Source: Altererythrobacter sp. C41
Lineage (GTDB): Bacteria; Pseudomonadota; Alphaproteobacteria; Sphingomonadales; Sphingomonadaceae
DNA length: 64,000 nt
NCBI RefSeq assembly: GCF_016803135.1
Contig: NZ_JAEVFE010000001.1
Location: 310,001 to 374,000, forward strand
Direction of reading: 5' to 3'
Part shown: positions 59,846 through 64,000 of the stretch, one piece after another
Numbering within the stretch: position 1 is the stretch's first letter
Layout of the letters: every line of letters starts with the position of its first letter
Program-made: the position numbers and the translations under genes
The notes under the pieces: model-generated
Told to the model about the DNA's origin: nothing
Seen by the model: the letters and a program-made list of their open reading frames with translations, nothing else
The model's database searches: none

Positions 59846-61525
59846 CTATCTATGGTTACCGCGGCTGCGCTCCCGCCGCGCATCCTGTCTGGCGCGCGGT
59901 GCCTGGGTCCGGACTTGCTGCTGCGAGCGCGCATCGGCTTGGCGGACCACCTGACGCTGTGCTCGCTGCTGATCTCGTTGGCGATCGACGTGTCGGCGCT
60001 GTTGCGTCTGCCGGGCAGCTTCCTGCCTCACCTGTTGCTGGCGGCGGACTTCCTGCCGTTGCTGCTGCATCCTCTCCCGGCGAGCCTCTGCGTTCACAGC
60101 TGCCTGGCGTTCACGACCAGCACGCTGCGTCTGCTGCTCGTTGCGGCGTCGCTCCACTTGCCGCGCCTGGGTCCCGCGCTCACCCGCCCAGTCCTTCTGG
60201 ACCGAAGCGCGCTGCTGCCGTTCGGCGTTCTGACGAGGGGGTGCGGCCTGTCGCTGAAGATCCTGACGCGGCGTCGCGCGTTCCTGATGGCGCTCGGCGG
60301 CACGCTCCGAGCGCTGCGGGCGATCGACCTCGCGGCGTAGCTCGGCCCGGCGATTCCCCCCCTGCCCCGCTCGATCGGCACGGCCATTGTCCCGCTCGGG
60401 TGCAAGGTTGGCTCTCCGGAATTGCTCCCCGGATGGGCCATTGCCGCGCCGCTCCAACCGATCGGGTTCGGCGCTCCGAACCAGAGCGAGCCGTTCTTCG
60501 CGGCGCAGCATCTCGCGAGGCTCGCCCGCTCGCTCGCGCCTGATATCGGCCACCTTGAGTAGTTGCGCACGGCGGTTTTCAGCGGTGTAGAATTTCGGTG
60601 CGGGCGTGCGGTAGTCGGCCTTCTGCCAGCTGGCAAAGCCGCGCTCCGCCTTGCGCCTCAGCAGAGCCTCGCCGGCCCAGTCGCGATGAAGTCGCTGCCG
60701 ATGTCGAACATCCCAGCGCTGCCAGTTGTCGTGATCGCGGCGCGCTTCTTGCCATTCGCGCCGTTCCTGCGCGACCTTGTCGCGATGCCTGTCCCAGAGC
60801 GGCGCCGGGACGCCGAAGCGCTTCTGTTGGTGGCCGGCCCGGTAGAGGCGTTCGCCGCGCAAATAGTAATCGCGCGCCGCCAGGCGTTGGTGCCTGGCCC
60901 GCCCGCCGTCGATGATCTGGCCATGACGGTCATAGATGACCATCAGCCGGTCGTCGCGGTAGCCATAGCTGTAATAGGGATCTCGCACGAGGAAGGGACG
61001 ATAGGCGTCCGGCTCGTAATAGTAATAGCGGTAGCCGCCATAGACCGGCTCCGCATAGCGAACATAGCGGTCGCCTGTCTCCCAGGCCCAAGGCTGGATG
61101 CCGTCGTAGCCGAAAGCATAATCCGGCGGGGAATCGCCGAGCATGCCCGCCAGCGCGGCCGCCAGTGCAAGCCAGAGATAATCGTCGGAGCTAGAGGACT
61201 CAGTGTAGTAGCTCTCGTCCAGCGGCTCATAATATTCATCCGCGTACGGTGCATAATCATAGGCGGGGGCATAATCATACCCGCCATCCCAGGACGCCTG
61301 CATCGGCAGCGCTTGGGGCATTTCGGAATAGTTGCCGCTCAGCAGGCCAGGCTCCAGTCCAGCTAGATCGGTCATCGACCAGCCCGGCCCCAATGCCGCG
61401 TCGGATAACAGTGAACTGTGCTGCAGCTGATTCTTACTATCCTCGGGCTCGCAGGCGGAAAGCATGACCGTGAGCCCGGTCATCGCGCCCAGGAACAGCA
61501 TCCTGCGGAGTTTCGACGTCGTCAT
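59846..61525 (-). CDS. large Tyr-rich then Arg/Gln-rich lipoprotein, function unknown
   Basis: Not recognised. Protein of 559 residues with a lipobox (VMLSAC, C25). The N-terminal part (about 75-200) is rich in Tyr, Asp and Pro (DYAPAYDYAPYADEYYEP) and contains DDYLWLALAAALAGMLGD, one hydrophobic segment. From about 200 the protein is very basic, and the last 190 residues are mostly Arg, Gln, Ala and Glu with no stable motif. The whole is probably an extended, positively charged envelope protein that may bind nucleic acid or polyanions. Codon use matches the GC-rich host. Low-complexity sequence makes homology unreliable. Confidence 0.75.
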   Translation of the reverse strand: MTTSKLRRMLFLGAMTGLTVMLSACEPEDSKNQLQHSSLLSDAALGPGWSMTDLAGLEPGLLSGNYSEMPQALPMQASWDGGYDYAPAYDYAPYADEYYEPLDESYYTESSSSDDYLWLALAAALAGMLGDSPPDYAFGYDGIQPWAWETGDRYVRYAEPVYGGYRYYYYEPDAYRPFLVRDPYYSYGYRDDRLMVIYDRHGQIIDGGRARHQRLAARDYYLRGERLYRAGHQQKRFGVPAPLWDRHRDKVAQERREWQEARRDHDNWQRWDVRHRQRLHRDWAGEALLRRKAERGFASWQKADYRTPAPKFYTAENRRAQLLKVADIRRERAGEPREMLRREERLALVRSAEPDRLERRGNGPSGEQFRRANLAPERDNGRADRAGQGGNRRAELRREVDRPQRSERAAERHQERATPRQDLQRQAAPPRQNAERQQRASVQKDWAGERGTQARQVERRRNEQQTQRAGRERQAAVNAEARRERMQQQRQEVRRQQQVRQEAARQTQQRRHVDRQRDQQRAQRQVVRQADARSQQQVRTQAPRARQDARRERSRGNHR

Positions 61526-61902
61526 AGTCTATCTCCTTTCCCGTCGACCACGCGGAATCGGGAATCATTCTTCGGATTATGACCTAACGACTGAACCGAA
61601 GGTGGGAGCTCCGTTCATCGAAGATTTTGCCTGGCTAACTGGCTCTCGCAGGATGACGAGTTCGCTCCTCATTCTGTGCGAGACGCTCACCGAAGGAGAA
61701 GCTCAAGAGCAATCCAATTCGACAATGCCTTATAACCCGTTGATTTATGGTATCGAAACAAACCACGAATTCACGGGATAACCGTTAGAAGAGTTGCATT
61801 CTATGGACTCTTGATCAGGCCTAGATTCATGCCCTGTGCCTCCTGTCGCCGGTTCCTGCCTCACCCTGGAGCTTGTACGGTCTGATCCGAAAGGGACTGC
61901 CG
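61526..61902. other. intergenic region without a supported gene
   Basis: A 377-base gap between the divergent lipoprotein gene and ynfA, visibly richer in A and T than its surroundings. It should hold both promoters. An imperfect inverted repeat (CCCGT...ACGGG with inner TGGT/ACCA, about 61737-61781) is the only structure seen. A short frame on the plus strand (61464-61781) has no ribosome site or family resemblance. Confidence 0.6.
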
Positions 61903-62229
61903 TTGAAAACATTCCTGCTCTACGCCGCAACGGCGCTGGCGGAGATCGCCGGTTGCTACATGGCCTATCTCTGGCTGCGTGAGGACAAGTCCGTCTGGTT
62001 GCTCGTGCCGGCGGCGATCGCGCTTGCGTTATTCGCATGGTTGCTGACGATGCACGAGACCGCGGCGGGGCGTGTCTACGCGGCCTATGGCGGAGTCTAC
62101 ATCGGCGCCGCGATCGCGTGGCTCTGGGTGGTCGATGGTGTCCGCCCGACGGTGTGGGACGTCGCCGGCGTGCTCGTTGCGCTCGCGGGCATGGCTATCA
62201 TCATGTTTCAGCCTTCGGTGGCCAGTTGA
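61903..62229 (+). CDS. ynfA: YnfA family membrane protein (UPF0060)
   Basis: Four-helix inner-membrane protein of 108 residues, the standard length for the family. Start TTG 61903 follows AAAGGGA. Marks: [43 protein letters not shown] and [10 protein letters not shown]. Family members resemble small multidrug-resistance pumps in fold; transport is unproven. Confidence 0.92.
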   Translation: MKTFLLYAATALAEIAGCYMAYLWLREDKSVWLLVPAAIALALFAWLLTMHETAAGRVYAAYGGVYIGAAIAWLWVVDGVRPTVWDVAGVLVALAGMAIIMFQPSVAS

Positions 62230-62340
62230 GGGCGGCTTCGCCACGCGCCCCAACATTTCTTGGGCTAGGTTCGTCGTTCGCGATCCGGCAGAAGCGACCG
62301 GCGACCCGAAGGGCTCGTGTTAGCACGGCTCTCACCTCCA

Positions 62341-62369
62341 AGCCCCGCCTTCGGGTGGGGCTTTCTTTT
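62341..62369 (+). terminator. intrinsic terminator between ynfA and ribH
   Basis: AGCCCCGCC/GGTGGGGCT (62341-62349 and 62354-62362, one wobble) with a TTCG loop, followed by TTCTTTT. It ends 66 bases before ribH and 111 bases after ynfA. It probably ends the ynfA transcript, or it could attenuate ribH. Confidence 0.85.
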
Positions 62370-62435
62370 GCAGCCCCCTTCCCCTGTAGCGATCGCGTAG
62401 CTACGCCGCGGTGGTTCATTGCCGCGGAGAAAGAC

Positions 62436-62855
62436 ATGGCGCGCTTCCTGATCGTCGAAGCCCGGTTCTACGACCACCTCAACGACATGCTGATCGACGG
62501 CGCACGTAGCGCTCTCGAAGCAGCCGGTCACGAGGCGGATCTGCTGACCGTTCCGGGTGCGCTGGAAATTCCTGGCGCGATCGCGCTTGCGGCGGAAAGC
62601 GGACGCTATGAAGGCTTCGTGGCGATCGGTGTGGTCATTCGCGGCGAAACCTATCACTTCGAGATCGTCGCGGGCGAAAGCGCACGCGGGATCATGGCGC
62701 TGACGATGGACGGCATCGCCATCGGCAACGGCATTCTGACGGTCGAGGACGAGCAGCAGGCGCTCGTCCGAGCGGACAAGGCGCAGAAGGACAAAGGCGG
62801 CGAAGCGGCCAAGGCCGCACTTGCGCTGCTCGCGCTTCAGGAGAAGTTCGCATGA
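62436..62855 (+). CDS. ribH: 6,7-dimethyl-8-ribityllumazine synthase
   Basis: Penultimate step of riboflavin synthesis. The protein is 139 residues, a short RibH form. Marks: [60 protein letters not shown] and [18 protein letters not shown]. No other rib gene and no FMN riboswitch sequence are nearby. It overlaps the next gene by four bases (ATGA). Confidence 0.95.
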   Translation: MARFLIVEARFYDHLNDMLIDGARSALEAAGHEADLLTVPGALEIPGAIALAAESGRYEGFVAIGVVIRGETYHFEIVAGESARGIMALTMDGIAIGNGILTVEDEQQALVRADKAQKDKGGEAAKAALALLALQEKFA

Positions 62856-63781
62856 GCGCGCATCCTGCCATCGGCGGCATTCCGCTCGTGCTGGGCGGGA
62901 ACGTCTTCGGCTGGACCGCCACGCGCGACGAGAGCTTTGCGGTTCTCGACGCCTTCCACGAAGCGGGCGGGCGGATGATCGACACCGCCGACGTCTACTC
63001 TGCCTGGGTCGAAGGCCACCAGGGCGGGGAATCGGAACGGGTGATCGGCGAATGGCTCGAGACGCGCGGCGTGCGCGGCGAGATGCTGATCCACACCAAA
63101 ACGGGGATGATGGGCGGTAAGGAGCTTTACGAGCCTGCGCGGGTCCTGCACTCGCTCGACGCCTCGTTGGAGCGGCTGCGGACCGACTATCTCGATCTCT
63201 ACTACGCCCATAAGGATTATCCCGAATTGCCCGCCGGGGACATCGTCGAGGCATTCGATGGCGCGGTGGCGAGCGGCAAGGTCCGCGAGATCGGCGCCTC
63301 CAACTTCGATGCAGTGCGCCTTGCCGCCGCGCTGGAAGCCGCCGATGCGGCGGGACGGACGCCGTTCACCGTGCTGCAGAACGAATACAATCTCGTATCC
63401 CGCGGCAGCTACGGCGGCGACCTGCAAGCCCTGTGTACGGCGCGCGGCATCGCCATGCTGCCGTTCTATGGCCTCGCCTCCGGCTATCTGACCGGCAAGT
63501 ACCGCACTCCGGAGGATTTCGAACGAGGTGCGCGGTCGGGCAGCGCCCGGGCCTACGCCGAAAAGGGCGCGCCCGTCCTGTCCGCCATGGACGAAGTCGC
63601 CGCCGAAACCGGTGCAAGCCTGCCCGCGATCGCGCTCGCATGGCTGGTGCGCCAATCGGGCATTCCCGCGCCGATCGCGAGCGCGCGCACCGTCGAGCAG
63701 CTAACCGATCTGCTTGAGTTCACTCGCGTGGAGCTGAGCGACGATCAGGTCGCCCGGCTGTCGGCAGCCCTCCCCGGCTAA
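62852..63781 (+). CDS. aldo/keto reductase
   Basis: NADPH-dependent TIM-barrel oxidoreductase of 309 residues. The catalytic tetrad is visible: D44 and Y49 (IDTADVYS), K83 (LIHTKTGMM) and H120 (LYYAHKDY). The C-terminal NADPH-phosphate region is [14 protein letters not shown]. Translationally coupled to ribH. Confidence 0.92.
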   Translation: MSAHPAIGGIPLVLGGNVFGWTATRDESFAVLDAFHEAGGRMIDTADVYSAWVEGHQGGESERVIGEWLETRGVRGEMLIHTKTGMMGGKELYEPARVLHSLDASLERLRTDYLDLYYAHKDYPELPAGDIVEAFDGAVASGKVREIGASNFDAVRLAAALEAADAAGRTPFTVLQNEYNLVSRGSYGGDLQALCTARGIAMLPFYGLASGYLTGKYRTPEDFERGARSGSARAYAEKGAPVLSAMDEVAAETGASLPAIALAWLVRQSGIPAPIASARTVEQLTDLLEFTRVELSDDQVARLSAALPG

Positions 63782-63820
63782 GCTCAGGAACCTTCTCCCG
63801 CGCCGAGCGCTCGGCAAGCG

Positions 63821-64000
63821 ATGAACGGTTCGCTCGAATGGATCGCCGCGGTCGGCACGATGATCGCCGCCGGTCTGATTGCCGCCGACCTGGGGCGCCG
63901 GGCTACCGGCTGGGGGTTTGTATTGTTCTGCGCGGTCGCGGTGACATGGATCGTCTCCGGCCTCACCAGCGACGCCCTGCCGATCGCGGCCATGAACGCG
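63821..64000 (+). CDS. membrane protein, 3' end cut off by window
   Basis: Sixty codons are visible from ATG 63821 to the window edge. Two hydrophobic helices (about 6-24 and 33-48) are separated by DLGRRATGWG. Not recognised. It follows the aldo/keto reductase by 39 bases. The AAGCG before the ATG is a weak ribosome site. Confidence 0.6.
   Translation, partial: MNGSLEWIAAVGTMIAAGLIAADLGRRATGWGFVLFCAVAVTWIVSGLTSDALPIAAMNA

Noticed and set aside
61464-61781. Small open frame in the AT-richer gap before ynfA
   Set aside because: It starts inside the divergent lipoprotein gene, has no ribosome site, and its product resembles no family.
62230-62435. FMN riboswitch before ribH
   Set aside because: The conserved RFN-element segments are not found in the leader.

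Overview
This 64 kb window is chromosomal DNA from a high-GC alphaproteobacterium. The gene set and gene style point to Sphingomonadales, probably Erythrobacteraceae: DUF817 and spinster-type MFS proteins, tandem TraB/GumN proteins, a short 139-residue RibH, and frequent GTG/TTG starts. That placement is inferred from gene content; no rRNA or other marker in the window settles it. There is no prophage, insertion sequence, CRISPR array or secretion island. Almost all of the window is dense, ordinary housekeeping sequence.

Layout. 1-5.5 kb: rdgB (cut by the window edge), hemW-xerC, then the minus-strand operon rsmI-yraN-gshB-dedA. 5.5-20 kb: an LpoA-like lipoprotein, parE, a DUF5694 protein, hydrolases, a MoxR ATPase and VWA pair with a soluble chemotaxis receptor between them on the other strand, DUF817, an MFS transporter, and a NamZ-like (DUF1343) gene coupled to a DOMON-like gene. 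20-32.5 kb: tyrS, a PilZ protein, MFS-cysK, an unusual Tat-type flavoprotein with a dienelactone hydrolase, aquaporin Z, a MerR regulator with an acyl-CoA dehydrogenase, hisI, a probable structured RNA, and comF. 32.5-46 kb: ppdK, glyQS, a small XRE regulator with three operator-like repeats, two TraB/GumN proteins, rplY, acs, pth and ychF. 46-58.3 kb: a phosphodiesterase-like lipoprotein, DUF1206, a MerR regulator divergent from a glutaredoxin-MauE membrane gene, maoC-like, mutL, then the rod-shape operon mreB-mreC-mreD-mrdA-rodA. 58.3-64 kb: tRNA-Lys(CTT), an FMN reductase, a small GNAT protein, a very Arg/Gln-rich lipoprotein, ynfA, ribH-aldo/keto reductase, and a truncated membrane protein.

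How the genes work together. The clearest functional units are cell shape and wall synthesis (mreBCD, PBP2, RodA, the LpoA-like activator and the NamZ-like muramidase), translation (tyrS, glyQS, rplY, pth, ychF, tRNA-Lys), genome maintenance (parE, mutL, xerC, rdgB) and central carbon entry (acs, ppdK).

The observations most worth following up are: (1) a D-amino-acid-oxidase-like flavoprotein whose conserved motifs lie in circularly permuted order; (2) a MerR regulator with CueR-like cysteine spacing but a mercury-type operator, driving a glutaredoxin-MauE fusion; (3) an unassigned, strongly structured RNA with its own terminator next to comF; (4) a promoter overlapped by 16-bp palindromes ahead of a tiny XRE gene; and (5) repeated use of a single shared CTAG as both stop codons of convergent gene pairs.
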